Shown in pieces: positions 12,285 through 25,468 of a DNA stretch of 64,000 bases. Within the stretch, counting starts at the first letter, position 1. The number at the start of each line of letters is the position of its first letter. Source of the DNA: Anseranas semipalmata (Eukaryota > Chordata > Aves > Anseriformes > Anseranatidae); the NCBI GenBank assembly GCA_013399115.1, contig VXAA01006068.1, positions 345,021 through 409,020 on the forward strand, given 5' to 3'. The translations under genes and the position numbers were made by a program. The notes below the pieces were generated by a model, which saw nothing but the letters and a program-made list of their open reading frames with translations, had not been told where the DNA came from and did not search any database.

Positions 12285-12820
12285 TTACAGAATCAGAGAA
12301 TGGCTGAGGTGTGAAGGGGCCTCTGGAGGCCATCTGGTCCAACCCCTGCTCAAGCAGGGACACCCAGAGCAGGTTGCCCAGGACCACGTCCAGGCAGCTT
12401 TTGAAGATCTCCAAGGAGGAGACTCCACAGCCTCTCTGGGCAACCTGTGCCAGTGCTCTGTCACCCGCACAGCACAGAAGTGCTTCCTGGTGTTCAGGGG
12501 GAACCTCCTGTGTTCCAACTTGTGCCCACTGCCTCTTGTCCTGGCACTGGGCACCACTGAAGAGAGCCCGGCTCCGTCCTCTTTGCATCCTCCCTTTCAG
12601 GCATTTATTTGCATTGACGAGATCCCCCTGAGCCTCCTCTTCTCCAGGCTGAGCAGTCCCGGCTCTCTCAGCCTCTCCTCATAGGAGAGCTGCTCCAGTC
12701 CCTTCATCATCTTCGTGTCTCTTCTCTGGACTCTCTCCTGTATGCATGTCTGTCTTGTGCTGGGGAGCCCAGAACTGGACACAGCATGCCAGGTGCGGCC
12801 TTGCCAGTGCTAAGCTCCAG
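12285..12820 (-). mobile_element. CR1 LINE, 3'-end fragment, antisense to CELSR1
   Basis: The left edge has the degenerate reverse complement of the CR1 terminal octamer (ACAGAATCAGAGAATGG), so the 3' end lies at low coordinates and the element is on the minus strand. The classic avian CR1 3' region follows, including the 'two-helix' portion near CTCAAGCAGGGACACCCAGA. Minus-strand translation around 12285-12557 gives the C terminus of the CR1 reverse transcriptase, with [16 protein letters not shown] clear. To the right it runs into the CR1 stretch containing GCCCAGAACTGGACACAGCA and fades near 12820. It is 5'-truncated and frameshifted, hence dead. This is the longest of the four CR1 copies in the window. 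Confidence 0.92.
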
Positions 12821-15742
12821 ACCAGACTCCTTGACTCTATTCAAAGCTGATACTATCAAGTCATTGAGTTTATTTGATTGAATTCATGTCATAGCACTTT
12901 TGCATTTTCCATGAGACCAACCCCTCATTACTCACATGCTTCCAGCTTTCATCCTGCTGGGTCTGATTCCAAAGCAGGCCCTTTAACACCCTAGCTATAT
13001 ATTTTTTTTCTATTTAGCTGTCTGAATTTAGTTTAAATCATGTAAAAGTTGTCACACATTAACTAGAGCATAGTTTGTCTTGGCAGTGTGTGACTGCCAG
13101 CCTCCCGACACTACGGGCATGGCTCTGTTGCGGTTCTTCACTCAGCATGGCAGGGAGGAGGCATTCGGCACGTTTCACAGCTCAGATCCAGTAGAGGACT
13201 TACACATCTAACCATTACATGCCACAGTGCCTCACTTTTAGGTGTCTGCTCTCTGGAGCAGCATCCTGATTTAGGCAGTCAAGTGTCCTATAAAGTGGGA
13301 GTACTTGAAATACCATCCCGCAACAGCCTGGGCACTTCACTCAGCATAGCGATCGGGACACTTAGCGAGGGCAGAGATGGGCTGGGCTCCAGCCCTTGAT
13401 CTCAGAGCTCTTACTGTGCTATACATTAAAGAGGAACCGAATAAGATAGAGAAGCAGCTGTGGGCCTCACGTTTCCCATCTCCTGGGTGAGTGCCATACG
13501 CTGCAGGGTCATGCTGACGCTTGCCGCACGCCGGAGCGGAGGCTTCCTGGCTCACGCTCCTGCGCCTGGGCACCTCCGTTTCAGTCGAGCACCAGTGCAG
13601 GCAGTCTGGCTGTGACCTGAAGCTGCTGGGTTTTGTTTCAGCTGCCATAAAAGCTGGATCAGGAGCTGTTCAGGCCATGTCAGGACTAGGTCAGCGCTGG
13701 CTGTAGCCAGGGACTTGGCTTTTCCCACCTGGGAATTCAAAGGTAGAATAAACAGGAACCCCGGGGCTTTGCAGGGAGTGCTTTCCTATTGATCAGAGCT
13801 GATTTGCTTGCCTTCTGGCTTTAACTATTTGTAAATGTATTTTAAAAAATGCTTCCTCTGACTTGCTTTTATGTGGAGAAGCCCCCGCATGGACTAAAGG
13901 GTCAGTTACGGAAGGGTTCGTGGGATCAGACTTAAATCACACTGCTAAATATCCAGAGTTGGACGCGTCTTCACCTACTGTTTAATTCTCTTTCCCACTG
14001 CAGTTTGCCATGATGATAGACTTGCTGGTAATTACCAACGTGTTCCTGCTTGTTGCTTGGATCCTGTGGCTGTTCCCGCAATGTGCTCACTGACGCTACA
14101 GCTAGCCGACATTGTCATGACACATGCAGTAAAGATCTCTGGCAGCGATGACTTGGTCAAACTAACCCATCGGCTTGCCCATTTTCCCTTCACATGGGGT
14201 GTATTTCTGATGTTGGCCTCCTTTTATTGACACAGTATAATTTAGCAGTGTGTGTTTTACATGATGAGCTCTCCATCTGGCAGATAATTGCCTGTGAGTT
14301 TAAATCCCATCTTAACTTCAGTTTCTTGAGATCACAAAACCTGCTGGTTCATTCTGGTTGGCTTTGCAGGCTGCTTGGGAAAGGATTTGTTGAGATTTGA
14401 AGGGATGTGGGCAAATTTCAATGCTTTTTTTCAATGTTAGGTAAGATGGTTTAACTTTTAGTTTCTATGTACCAAGCTACCTAACGTTATTAGCTTTCTT
14501 AATTAATTAATACCTAGCATTACACATGAAGCGGTGATGGCACCACGGAGGTTTTGCTGCCTGGCATGTGCAGCTGGTTTCTTCATGCTTCGTCTCCCTT
14601 ACAGCTGAGCTAGCAGCGGTGCCTGGGACTTCGTTCAGCTTTAAAAGGCTTCAAACTAGGAAATTCCTATTTACTACCAGCAGCATTGATGGATAGGACT
14701 GATTAATAGCAATAAACTCAGGTGAGAACTGAGAGACGAGGACTTTTTTTATATAGCATGCAGTGAACTTGTTTTAGATGAGTGCATTTTATGAACTTTT
14801 CTACAATTGCTTTTAAAATACGTCCTTTGCCAAATCGTTGGGAATTTCTTAAGCTGAGATGGCTGATTCACTCCTTGGCGCGGGAATGTGCATCAGGCTG
14901 CTCTGAAATGAGGTGCTGAGATGATCAGATAAAATTACCCAAATTCTTCAGAGCATGGGTGGCAGTCTAGCATCGATGCCTTTGTTTTCTGCGGGAAATC
15001 CTCCAGAAGAAGCAGTTTTGCCTGCTTGGAAGTGGTGTTGGTGACTCCCTCCTTTCTGCTGTTGTCTCCTTGATCACCCTTGAGCTGTCGCAGGATCCTG
15101 TTGCTCTTTCAAGGCCTAAGGGGAAAGTAAAGTGGCAACTTTGATGGCTGATTGGAAGGCTTTCCCCCAGGCCTGGTACTGGTGCTACTCAGACTGAAAA
15201 CTGTCCCTTGGGGTAAACAACTTTACTCATGCTCTGTACATCCCAAACTGATCATATAGGATGGCATTTTGCTGGGTTAGCACTTGTGTAAAGTTGGGAT
15301 ATTGCACATTTTAAGGTATTTCAGTGAAGTTGTATACATGATTAATGCTAAGAAAAGACCAATTAAATTTTATTTCAGTGATGAAACTGATCTTTAAAGA
15401 AATCAACCTGATACTTCTGCAGTTGTGAAATTCCTGGTGTTGTTTTTTATGCCACGTTAGTCATATTACATGATGTTGCCCAATACCCGGTAAGGCATAA
15501 TCTTTTCTCATTCACCAGGTAGGGCTCTGTCGAGGTCACTGCTTCCCTCCATTTACTCAGCAGAGAGCTCAGCCTGAGTGCCACGTGTCTGTGCTCACCT
15601 TTCCACTGCTTTTTCCTTTCTGCAGTAATTTTCCATTTTACAGTGCAGTGATTATTGAAAGTAAGGCTCTGACTTGGTTTTACCAAGCATGACCCCTCCA
15701 TGCTTCCCACTTCTGGCAGTCAACAACAAACTGGCTGGTGTT
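12821..15742. other. Intronic sequence without recognisable gene
   Basis: Unique-looking sequence between two CR1 copies. I saw no coding similarity, no RNA gene and only minor AT-rich low complexity. Confidence 0.6.
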
Positions 15743-15975
15743 CACGGAATCACAGAATGGTTTGGGTTGGAAGGGACCTTAAAGATCACCTATGTCCAAC
15801 CCCCCTGCCATAGGCAGGGATGCCACCCACTAGACCAGGTTGCCCAAAGCCCCATCCAGCCTGACTTTGAACACTTCCAGGGATGGGGCATCCACAGCTT
15901 CTCTGGGCAACCTGTGCCAGTGCCTCACCACCCTCAGAGTAAAGAATTTCTCCCTTATGTCTAAAAGGCCAGTCC
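15743..15975 (-). mobile_element. CR1 LINE, 3'-end fragment of a different subfamily, minus strand
   Basis: Begins with CACGGAATCACAGAATGG, the reverse complement of the CR1 3' octamer repeats, followed by the typical TTTGGGTTGGAAGGGACCTT. The middle reads as the CR1 type with GCCATAGGCAGGGATGCC and the minus-strand peptide [17 protein letters not shown]. Similarity ends near 15975, so it is strongly 5'-truncated. It differs from the copies at 12285 and 57986, which carry the CTCAAGCAGGGACACC type. Confidence 0.92.
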
Positions 15976-17694
15976 TGGGGCGCAGGCGTTTTTGCTGTGT
16001 AGAACCCGCTCCCTCCTTGGGGAGCAGTGGGAGAGGCAGTGGGGCACCAGCTTGCAGCCGGGAGCTGTTGCTGCTCTAGCAAATGAGATCCTGATCCATT
16101 AGAGCTGCAGGGTGGTGTTCCACTTTTAGAAAGCACGATAGTTAATAATCCCACACTAACAAACTGCCACTGCTTCTGTTCCTTGTTACACGTCTTAATT
16201 AATTTCTTTTCCATTTCTGTTTGTAGGCATTTTGTAGCATTTAATTTTCTCTTCGATAATTTATGAGTTGTGAAATCTCTTGGAAGATATTAGCCTCTGA
16301 TGGCATTTCAGCACCTCTTGCATTTCCTTTGTGTGTTGCTGCTTGTTTAGAGGCAATGCTAATATATTTTAAAAAAGTAATATATTTCCTACATGGATAT
16401 GATGCCCTCTCTTTGGAGACATAGCACTCCTCCCACTTAGGTAGTATTCTAAGTGTTGCTTCCTTAAGTTTAATCCCCACCAGATGCATCACCCTCCTCT
16501 GAAGTCATGGTCCCACCAGTAACATGGAGACCACCTCCCAGACAGAAATGTGGCTCTGTCGGCAAAGGTCTGCACTGTGGGCACATTCACTTATTTATTT
16601 TTAAAACTGGGAGAATTTGGAAAAGAATGAGATTTCCATTTGGCAAACATATCTCCTTAGAAGTGACCTGTGGGAAGGACTGCTGGTGGTCCCTCGTGGT
16701 TGGACTGAATAGTCCTCAGCCCTGCTTCTGAGCCAGCGCATATTGAAAATGCTGAGAGAATCGTGATCTTTCTTTTCATGCTGTGCATTCAAAATGAGGA
16801 AGGGGAGAATAATTGGGGATTATCAAATACTGGCATGGAAAATGATTCAATTTCTGAAATTACAGTGGTTGGGTAACTTACTTTTCTTGTTCAACCCCTG
16901 CCTATGTGAGTTGTTTCAGGAAGAAGGAAGCAATAGGACAGCTGAAGAATGCATTCACATATAGGTTTTCCACTGCAGGGGTTTGTTAAGGGGAATGGTT
17001 TTATTAAAGAAAGTGAAGTTGTACATGCTGTTGTACAAGGCATTGCTAATGCCCCATGTCTGTACTGTTCTGATAGTTCCCATTCAAGAAAAGTTAATGT
17101 ATGTTGTAAAGAGAACAAGCTGGGGAGCAGAGATTTTGTTTCACCGGAGGTACCGTTTATGGCAGAAGATTGCATCTTTCGTTTTGCAAAATGAAAGCCA
17201 GGGAAGACTCTGATTGCTACCTACCTCTCTGAATTACTTATGGAAAGCTAAGTTAAGAGCATGGGATTTTAAAATAAAGAAAAAGTCTGAGTGAACTAAC
17301 TCTGAATAAATTTAAGTGGGATGTTAGAAGGCAGTTTGAGACCTTTAGGGAAGCAAACTTATGGAACAACCTCTCTGTGAAGGGATCCAAAGAAATGTAT
17401 CTGGGTTTAAGATGAAGCTTGATAAATTAATGAACCCTTGATAGTTTATGAGTAATATTATGTATATACAACACACTTCCTTGAGAAGCTTCCTTGAATA
17501 GAAAATTGAACTTGTTGATGGGAAAATTCCTTTCCATTCTCTTTTTGCTGCAGAAATTAAACACACATATTAACAAATTGCAAATGCATTAGCCCTTTGA
17601 ACTGCCTGAGCTTGTGTAAGCTCTTGTGTGTTGATAACAGCATTGCTGTCTTTTCTTAAACCTGGTATCAAAAGAAGATAAAGAATCCACAAGG

Positions 17695-17840
17695 CAGTGT
17701 GGTTCAGCAGGTAAATTAATGGGTCTGGAAGTTATTCACAAATGTCACAGGCTGCAAGTTGCAGCAAATCTGAGCGAATCTTGCTTCTGGCTGCTACAGT
17801 CCTACCCTTCCCTTGTGTGACCTTGTGTTGAGCTGTTCCC
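17695..17840 (+). mobile_element. Possible degraded MIR-like (tRNA-derived) SINE
   Basis: CAGTGTGGTTCAGCAG followed by AATGGGTCTGGA, and then CTTCTGGCTGCTA and TTGTGTGACCTTGTG, recall in order the A-box region, the core and the GTGTGACCTTGGG segment of the amniote MIR consensus. Similarity is weak and judged by eye; chance is a real alternative. Confidence 0.25.
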
Positions 17841-18000
17841 ATGCACCAGGTTGCTAAAAAGCCAATCTACCATCAGAAAAAAAGGAAAAAAAAAAGAAAT
17901 CCAGACTTCTGACTTAGCATGAAGAAACATCTCAGTGTGTCAAGCAAGCATCACAGACGGTGGCAAAGGGGGATGAAAGCTGATGAAAAGCCAAGGTACC

Positions 18001-18061
18001 AATAATAATAATAATAAAAAAACAACAACCAACCAACCAACCAACCAACCAAGCAACCAAA
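18001..18061. repeat. Compound microsatellite (AAT)n-(AAC)n-(CCAA)n
   Basis: AAT units at 18001-18016 pass through a short A run and AAC units into CCAA/AACC units (about 18029-18061) with one interruption. Likely polymorphic in length. Confidence 0.92.
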
Positions 18062-18195
18062 AACCCTCTGACAGTGTAAAGAAACAGTTCAATGTAGTAT
18101 CAGATGAGTACCAGCGCAGTGCAAGAGATGGGACTAAGATAATCTAAGGGCTGGCTGCCGTGTATGCACAACCAATGGCTAAAGGAAAACATTCC

Positions 18196-18212
18196 TTTTT
18201 TTTTTTTTTTTT
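18196..18212. repeat. Poly-T tract (T17)
   Basis: Seventeen consecutive T residues. No retroposed element was recognised beside it. Confidence 0.88.
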
Positions 18213-21200
18213 AAATCATTTTTTATTGTTTTGTGCCAGAACAGTTCAGCACATGGTGGGATGGCTGCCAGGGTTGGTGTGAAGGAGGAGGCAGCAGCTA
18301 GGTGGGCTTAGGCTCTGCCCTTGGCAATATGGGTTCTCTGCTACTTGTTATTAGAGGAGCTTACGTATGTTTGGCCATGCTTGGTTTTTTGTCTCTTCTG
18401 GTAGGTAGAAAGTCTCTAGAAAGTCCTTTTGACATATAGACACATTGACTCGGGGGGAAGAGTTTGTTCCAGTGCCCTTTGCACAATGGTCAGCACCTAG
18501 CCCATGTAGGTGAGTGTGTCAGCACTCAGGACTCTTCTGTGGGTACAGAACTCCTGGGTTTCATTTATATGAAGTTCTGCGATCCCTACAGCTTGAACCT
18601 ACCAGAGATTTCGTGATGTGAAATGCACCTGTATTGCTTACTTCAAAACCACAGGAGATTCAGTGAGCACATTTAAAAGCACGTATCTTGGAAACACACA
18701 GAGTACTAGAAAATATTGTTAAAAATGAATGCAAAAATAAGCAGCTGAATGAACTTAGTTCTTCATTCCCCGTAGATTACTGCCTTTCTAGGTTTGTTAA
18801 TAAGAATTTTAACAAATTTTGGTTTAAAAAGGTAAATTGCATGGTAATAAGGATTTTGCATTGAGAAAGTGTATGTTTATGTGCTCTGGCTCAGTTCTTT
18901 GAATTATCTAGGCACTACTGTAACTGATAAGTGCATGCTGATAACCCTGTTAATATTTCAAGGACTCTTTGAAACTATAGGGGAGCAGTAGGTAACTATC
19001 ACATTCCTTTGCATTGCAGGACAGGTTTCTTATTTGCTATCTTAATGGCGTTATATGCATGCAGTTCTTTCCAAGCTGCGCTCACCTTGTCTCACAGCAG
19101 CTCCTTGGCAAGCAGCCTCGTGAACTCTTTAAGATGCTTCTTACTCACAGTGGCTGGGCTCATTGCCTGCCCTGGTGTGGCTGGGATTTGGATTGCAAAT
19201 TCCTGATCTGAACAAAGAGGGAGAATATAAAAGGCTGGTCTCTGGCCTCTCTCACACTTCAGGAAACCTTTCCAGCTTCAGAGGATTGTACTCATAATTC
19301 TGGCTACACTTCAAAAAAGAAAAGTTTCTATCTTTGCAAAGCCCGGTGCAGCTCCACCAGTAGGCTTGTTGCTAGAAAAGGGAACGGAGAGGCTCCAGGG
19401 AGGCTAGTGGTGTTTTAGGCATCATCTTATCTAGAGCTACCTTGAGCCGTGTCCACACGTGTCCCCTTTCTCCCCCTGACTTTGTCTCCTCTGAACGATA
19501 TGGCTGGAAATCAATGTTTTTAGGAAAGACAGAGGGTGAAATACAACAGGATGGAGACAGATCTGGCATGCAGGATGTGTCCACGTGTGGGTGTAAGCTG
19601 CACCCAGGTACTGTAGGAGCAGGCAGGATACCTGAGAAGCAGCCTGCTGTAACTGCCTTCACGAGACAGCATCAGCCAAGTGGGGTCTGGCCTGTGCTAG
19701 CTTGCGTCTGGTGAGCAGCGATGGAGATGAGTCAAACTGAAGAGGGTGACTCATCAGAATCAGGCTCGTATTAATTGGTTTATGTGTGTAAAAGGTTGGG
19801 AAATGGCCTGTCATTGTCATGAAATCATTACCTTCCTTTGGTTTGCTGCTCTTTAGAGGTGTGGGAGAAAACGTGTCAAGTCCGTTTCAGCCATAGTCGG
19901 ATTAAAAGGTGACTGTGTTTGGCTAATGCTGAATTCCCGAGGGGCTCCAGGTGGGGAAATTCCTGTTACTTACTACGAGGCAACCACCAAGGATGAAGTT
20001 ACGTCCTTGCACCTGGGGTTCCCTTTGTGCTTTTTCCATCATCAAAGATGACAAAAAAGCTCAAATAATTTGTTTGTTTTCAAACACATACAGAGGACTT
20101 TGCACAATAGGTAGCACCAGGTTAAGCAGTCCATAATTGTTAATCATTTTAGTTTAGAAAGTGTGGCAATTGTTTACCCTGAGACAGGTTTGTGTAGCGC
20201 AAAGAGGAAAGCTGCTTTCATGTCTCCTGAACTGTGTTTTGATTTCAAACCACCCTCCCTCTTACTCTGCTCTCCAGCGTCCTTGCGTTAAAGATATTTA
20301 CCACACACTGAGATCTCCACCTCTCTTGTTGCGTACAGTCACAGTTCTGCGTCCTAATGGACTCGCAGGAATGAGGTGGAGGTAGAGCACAGGCACTAGG
20401 ATTATCCTGTCCCTCACTATGGATTGATCGGAGAAGAGAAATCCAGCCAGAGATGCTCTTTCTCCAGCACGGGAAAGAGGTAAAGCAGAAGGTAGACCCA
20501 GCTGAGAAGCCCAGCGAGGAGAACCTCGTTTGATTTGCAGATGAGAGGCGTTGTGGAGGCAGGGCCGGCGTGGTGGCAGGCAGCTCCTGCAGGGCCAGCC
20601 TCGTCCTGTGAGCACCTGGGGCTGCCCCGGGGCTCCCTCCCACCCATCCCTGCACCAGGGCTCCTCCCAGACAGGAGCGGTCTCATCACCCAGACAAAAC
20701 GTCTTCCTGAATATAACATGCCCCAAAACAGCCCCTTGGAAAAGCTGGTGCTCCCCAGAGAAGTTTTTGGGTGTATCCTGCTTTGTGAATGAGTTACAAT
20801 TTCTTCCCTTTTCTTTCATCCCTTTTTGGATGTGTTTGTTAGTCAAAAAGCAAACTTACTTCCTTCTCTTCCAGGAGAAATGAGTCTGGAGGAGAGGCGG
20901 GTAATCAGTGAAAGAGGATCTGGCACAGCTAATTTTAGGGACAGAGGGCTGCACAGGGGCCGGGGTTTAGCTAGACTGCCTTTCTGATTCAGCACCATGT
21001 GTAGGTAATTAAGGTATACCCTCCAATTAGTGTAAGTGGCCCTTCTATTGATGTGCGAGATCAATGAGCCCACTTGCAGTACAGATAGCAGAAAATAGTC
21101 TGGATGATTTTAACCACTGTTTTGCATGTTTAAGTAATTTAAAGTTACAAAAGACCTGCCCTGCTGATGTTTACAGAAGCTCATTAAGCAAGGCAGGGAT

Positions 21201-23161
21201 GCTCGCGTGCCCCGGGGGCCAAATGGCAGAGCCTGGCTGGGCCAGCACTGCTTCCTCTGCTCAGTCCCGTCCCAGCCTGGCCAGGATCCGTCCCTGGGGA
21301 GCGAGGCAGCCTGACAGGGCGCTACCAGCACCGGCCAAAACGGCGACGGGTCCAGCACTGACACTGCTGCAGGTGATCGCACACCGTGCCTATATCCTGA
21401 CCTTGCTTAATTTACTACCACAAGCATCACTGCTAAATTTTATGAGGCCAGAGGGATGTCTGAGCTAATATCCCTGCTCTAGCTCTGCCTAGTAACAAAT
21501 ATTAGGGAGAGAGTATGAGAAACAGGACAAGTACAGGCTGGTCCTTCCCACATTGCACTGTCCCAGCCACTGGCAGGCAGATGTTCAAGGCTTTTGGGGC
21601 TCCACGACCTCACTCCCTGGCCCTCTCATCTCTGAATTTATTTAATCCCTCGCTAAGATTTCTGCTTTCCCCACTGTCTGATCACAGTCCCCACAGTTTA
21701 GATGCACACACTTGCAGAAAGTGTTTTGTTTCAGTGAAAACATGTTGCCTGATAATTTCACTGGGCGATCTTTAGCTCTTGTACTGTGGGGAACGGGGAT
21801 TAATTGTTCTTTGTTCCCCTTCTTGTGATTTTATATTTTCTTGTCATGCCTCCCCTTGGTCGTCTGTCTGTCCATCCTGGAGGGAGTGCTCCTGGTCTTG
21901 TACCCGACTGTGAAGACAGCTTTGATGGCTTCTGCAGATGTGCCTGACTTGCCCAGGAGGGTACAAATGAAAGCATCCCACCTAAATTAGTGTGTTTATG
22001 CCCAAACCATGTCCAGGGAAGGCACAAATTACAGGGGTGTTAACTATCTGCATTGTTCTGAGGTGCTCTGAGCTTCATTTTTTATGCAAAATGTTTACTG
22101 TGTTTACATCATTCTTTAAAAACCCTTCTTCACAAAATTTGCAAAACTTCATCCGAAGAAACAGCCCTCCCTGGGTGTCCGCTGCTGGCTGAAAAGTGGC
22201 AGGGTGCCCTTTCCAGTTTTTGTTATTCTCTTTGCTCATCCCCCTAACCGGGGTATTTTGGATACAGTTAATACCCATTTCAATACACAAATACACGCTA
22301 TATCGCCTCCCCTCTCATGTTAGAGCAGAGCTTAGTCGTATATTTCAGAGAAGAATAAAGAACCAGGTGCAGCAAATGTATTTTTACATTTCTATTTGTA
22401 TTTGTTGGCAGCCTTCTAGCTGGTGGGTTGCCAGCACAGGCGCGGGAGAGCTGTGCCTCGCAGGGTTTGCTCTCCTCCTGCTGCAGGTGATGCAGGGCAG
22501 CCGGGACCTGCGCTGGGTTTCTTGTCAAAATTAAGATGTTTGCTTCTCCTCCTGCTTTTGTCCCCATTTGACTTTTGATTCCACGTGGTCCTGTCCCCTG
22601 GGAACTCCTGGTTATAGAAATGCCTGGGAGAAGGGGAAGGTAGGAGATGCCCAGGACTTGGGGGGCTCTGCTCACCTTAACCCAGCATCTGTGTATCCCA
22701 CCTGCGGAGCCGAGCAGCCACGCCGAGAGCAAGGAGCGTTGACTCCAGCTAAATGTTCCACCCTCCTTGTCAGGTTATTTGTTTGTTTATATGTCTGGGT
22801 ACTTCTGCTATGATAACCACATTAATTGTGAGTGCATCTGAACCCGATTTTAATTGCTATTTGGATTGGAACTTTAATTGCTCTACGGATTGCCTTTGAA
22901 TCACTAAGGAAAATCCCTGTGTTCTCCTTTAACCATTAATGCTGTATTCCTGCCTGGGACACGGCTTTGAGGTGTGATAGGTACGGCTGCCTGATTTTTC
23001 AGACCCCTTGTGAGCCCTTTACGATGGAAAGCTCAGGGTGGGTGTACATGTCTGGTTTTCTTACAAGACTTCTTTCCACCAATATCAGAACATGCTGAAT
23101 TTCTTTACGAAGCCAAAATCCATTCAGGAAAGAAGATTTTTGAAGGCTTTAAAAACAAGAC

Positions 23162-23193
23162 AAAACAAAGAAACAACAACAACAAAAAACAAC
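23162..23193. repeat. CAA/AAC-rich low-complexity tract
   Basis: Imperfect run of AAC and AAAC units on the plus strand. Confidence 0.75.
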
Positions 23194-24762
23194 CAGGACC
23201 AACATGGAGAATATTATCTAGATGGTATAAAGAGCTTTGGGGGCCTGATGGTGGTGAGGGAGAGGCTTTGCACAGGGGCCCTGTCACCAGCCTGCTGGAG
23301 AACACCTTGTCCCAAAATGGGATCTCAGAGCTGTTCTCAGGGCCAACAGCATTGAACACATTTTGGTTTTAGGTGTTAGGTTTGGATTTGTCTCTATTTT
23401 AAAAAAGACAGGAAGTGAAAATGAGAGAGTCTCCAGCATCATTGTTCAGAGGATATCAAAAGGAAAGTATTTGCTGTTTCTGTTGTGTTTATGTTTGTAG
23501 AGCATAGTGTCTTGATCTTGACCCCATTTTGGATTATAAATCATTGTAATAAAATGAAAAAAAAAAAACACAGCAACTCTTCATTTCGGTACGTGCAAGC
23601 ATGATAGAGCATTTGGTTTATTTAATTTTCTTAAGGTTTTCCATGTAAGTTTTTGACTCCTCTTTTTCATAGGTGAGGCCTAACTGGAATCTTACTGGTG
23701 GTGTCTCGGTCACAGATGATTGAGCAGGGAATTATTAACCCAGCATAAGAGCTAACATGAGGATTACTGGAAAGTTCCTGCCTGTGGCAGCTTTAAGTGA
23801 ACTGTGTTACTGAAAAAGCTGCAGAGTTCAAATTGCTTGAGATCGTGCCAAATGACTGTCAGTGGTCTTTTGTTAGACACTGACCACCTCAGACAGGGCT
23901 CACAAAGAGTCTCTTTTGTCTGAGCTGAGCAGCACCAGCCCCGTGCTCCAGTCCCAGCCCAGCTACCTTCCCGCAGATCAGCATCTGGGGCATTAAAACC
24001 CATTTCAGTGTCTCCCCAAAAGCGCGATCTCCCCCAGAGACGCCGTTTCCAAACCCTTTCTGTCTGCTCCCACTGAACCCAGTGGTAATTGTCCCACTGT
24101 CTCTGAGACAACAGGTGCATGTGCACCTTCAGGTGGTCTTCAGGAACATGCTAGCCGGTAGTGTAGTTGTTAGTGTGACCTAGAAATACTTGGGAGCTTT
24201 TTGTGGCTTAAACAGCCTCTTTATTACCACAGAGCCTGTTCAGTGTGGAGGAAGCTCATTCACAAGGGGCCCTGAGAAAGGATGAGTGGAGGCGAGGTTC
24301 TCTGAAGGACGGGGCAGGAGTGAGCAGGGAAGTCTCTGCTGTACCCAAGAGGGTGGTGGTGGTCGTGTCACGGACTTTCAGGTGCTGCCTGCTAGGGACC
24401 CCGCTTGGCATCTGCAGACTGAACTTTTAAAAATCATCTTCTGTTAGGGTCTCGTGCCTCTCTTTACTTCACTGGTGAGAGAGAAGCAGGGCAAAGTGGC
24501 CATGAAGCTCCCTTGATGCCCTCTTCCTGGTAGGAGGGAACCTGGCAGCTGTGTCACTTGGGGTTCCCAGCTTTAATGGAAATGTACTGCAAAGCTCTTA
24601 CTGCAGACCTCCTACTAAAAATCCTGTGGACTATCTCCATCTTTACCTGGATCATAAAACTTGGTTTTGTTCAAGAACTGGTGGCTGGCCCCTCCATATG
24701 GCTGGCACCTGGGTCATCAGTGTTAAACTAGGCATCTCTGCTGAGGCTGAGCACTGCCAGGT

Positions 24763-25468
24763 TTATATATCATTGCAATAGAGCAACATTCTGGATTCTT
24801 GACAGTCCAGATGTGGCTCCACATCTTTCCTTATGCAATGAAAAGCTTTGATGGAGACATCTGAAGGCCTCTCGTGTGGTTGAGGTCTGGGGAACAGACC
24901 TCTGTGGCCACCAGTTCCCTCCTCACTGTTGCTGAGAACTGCCTTCTCCACTGCATGTTCCTCTTCTGAACAGCCGATGTTGCTCTGGATGATCTCATGT
25001 GTATCACCACCACATTTCTGGTGGAGCTGGACAGCCTGGGATGGCATCTGTTGCACTGAGGAAAGAGGCCTTTCCCCCGTTCAGTGGTAGTAGCCAAGCC
25101 TTTCTTATCAAATTGAACTGGAGCTGGGGGAATGGACACCCCCTAATCCTCGTATTGCTGCTTAAAGCTGCTTCATCATCCTTCACTCTTGAAATGATGT
25201 CCTTGATGCCAATATCTGGATCTAAGATCATTTCAGGAGGAATTTGTCCAGGTTGCCAAAACCCTGGAGACAGAGGAAGCGGTGATATCTGCAGAACCAG
25301 GAGCCATTCTTCACTGTCAGCTCCTGGAGAGGCCAAGATCACCTTCCAGGAAACTGGGGGATGTTGAAACCTGTTGTACTGCACCTGTGTGTGTTCTGTG
25401 GGTAGGGTATCATGATACAAGTCTCCAACTATGAACACATTGTACTGAAATAGCCTGGTCAGCAGCAC
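24763..25468 (-). other. Coding-like minus-strand stretch, unrecognised (two frames)
   Basis: Minus-strand open frames 25468-25004 (154 codons) and 25056-24763 (97 codons) overlap by about 50 bases in different frames. The upper frame ends at a TGA at 25001-25003. Both translations have balanced, globular-looking composition (for example PGFWQPGQIPPEMILD, and THEIIQSNIGCSEEEHAVEK) with few low-complexity runs. I do not recognise a family. It could be the remnant of a retrocopy or an old mobile element with a one-base shift, or chance. No poly-A tail or flanking duplication was identified. Confidence 0.2.

Larger units (their letters stand above)
15976..24762. other. Intronic sequence without recognisable gene
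   Basis: Contains a possible ancient tRNA-derived SINE remnant (17695-17840), a compound microsatellite (18001-18061) and a T17 run (18196-18212). GC-rich patches lie at about 20540-20700 and 21180-21390, the second with moderate CpG. A CAA-rich run is at 23162-23193. Open frames over the GC-rich patches occur on both strands together, as chance frames do. Confidence 0.55.

Noticed and set aside
12285..12684. Open frames of 90-188 codons on both strands near 12.3 kb
   Set aside because: They lie in the CR1 fragment. The minus-strand frames are the decayed reverse-transcriptase C terminus and the plus-strand frames are its shadows.
20298..20846. 182-codon minus-strand frame with long plus-strand partners
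   Set aside because: A GC-rich patch leaves frames open on both strands at once, typical of composition and not of coding.
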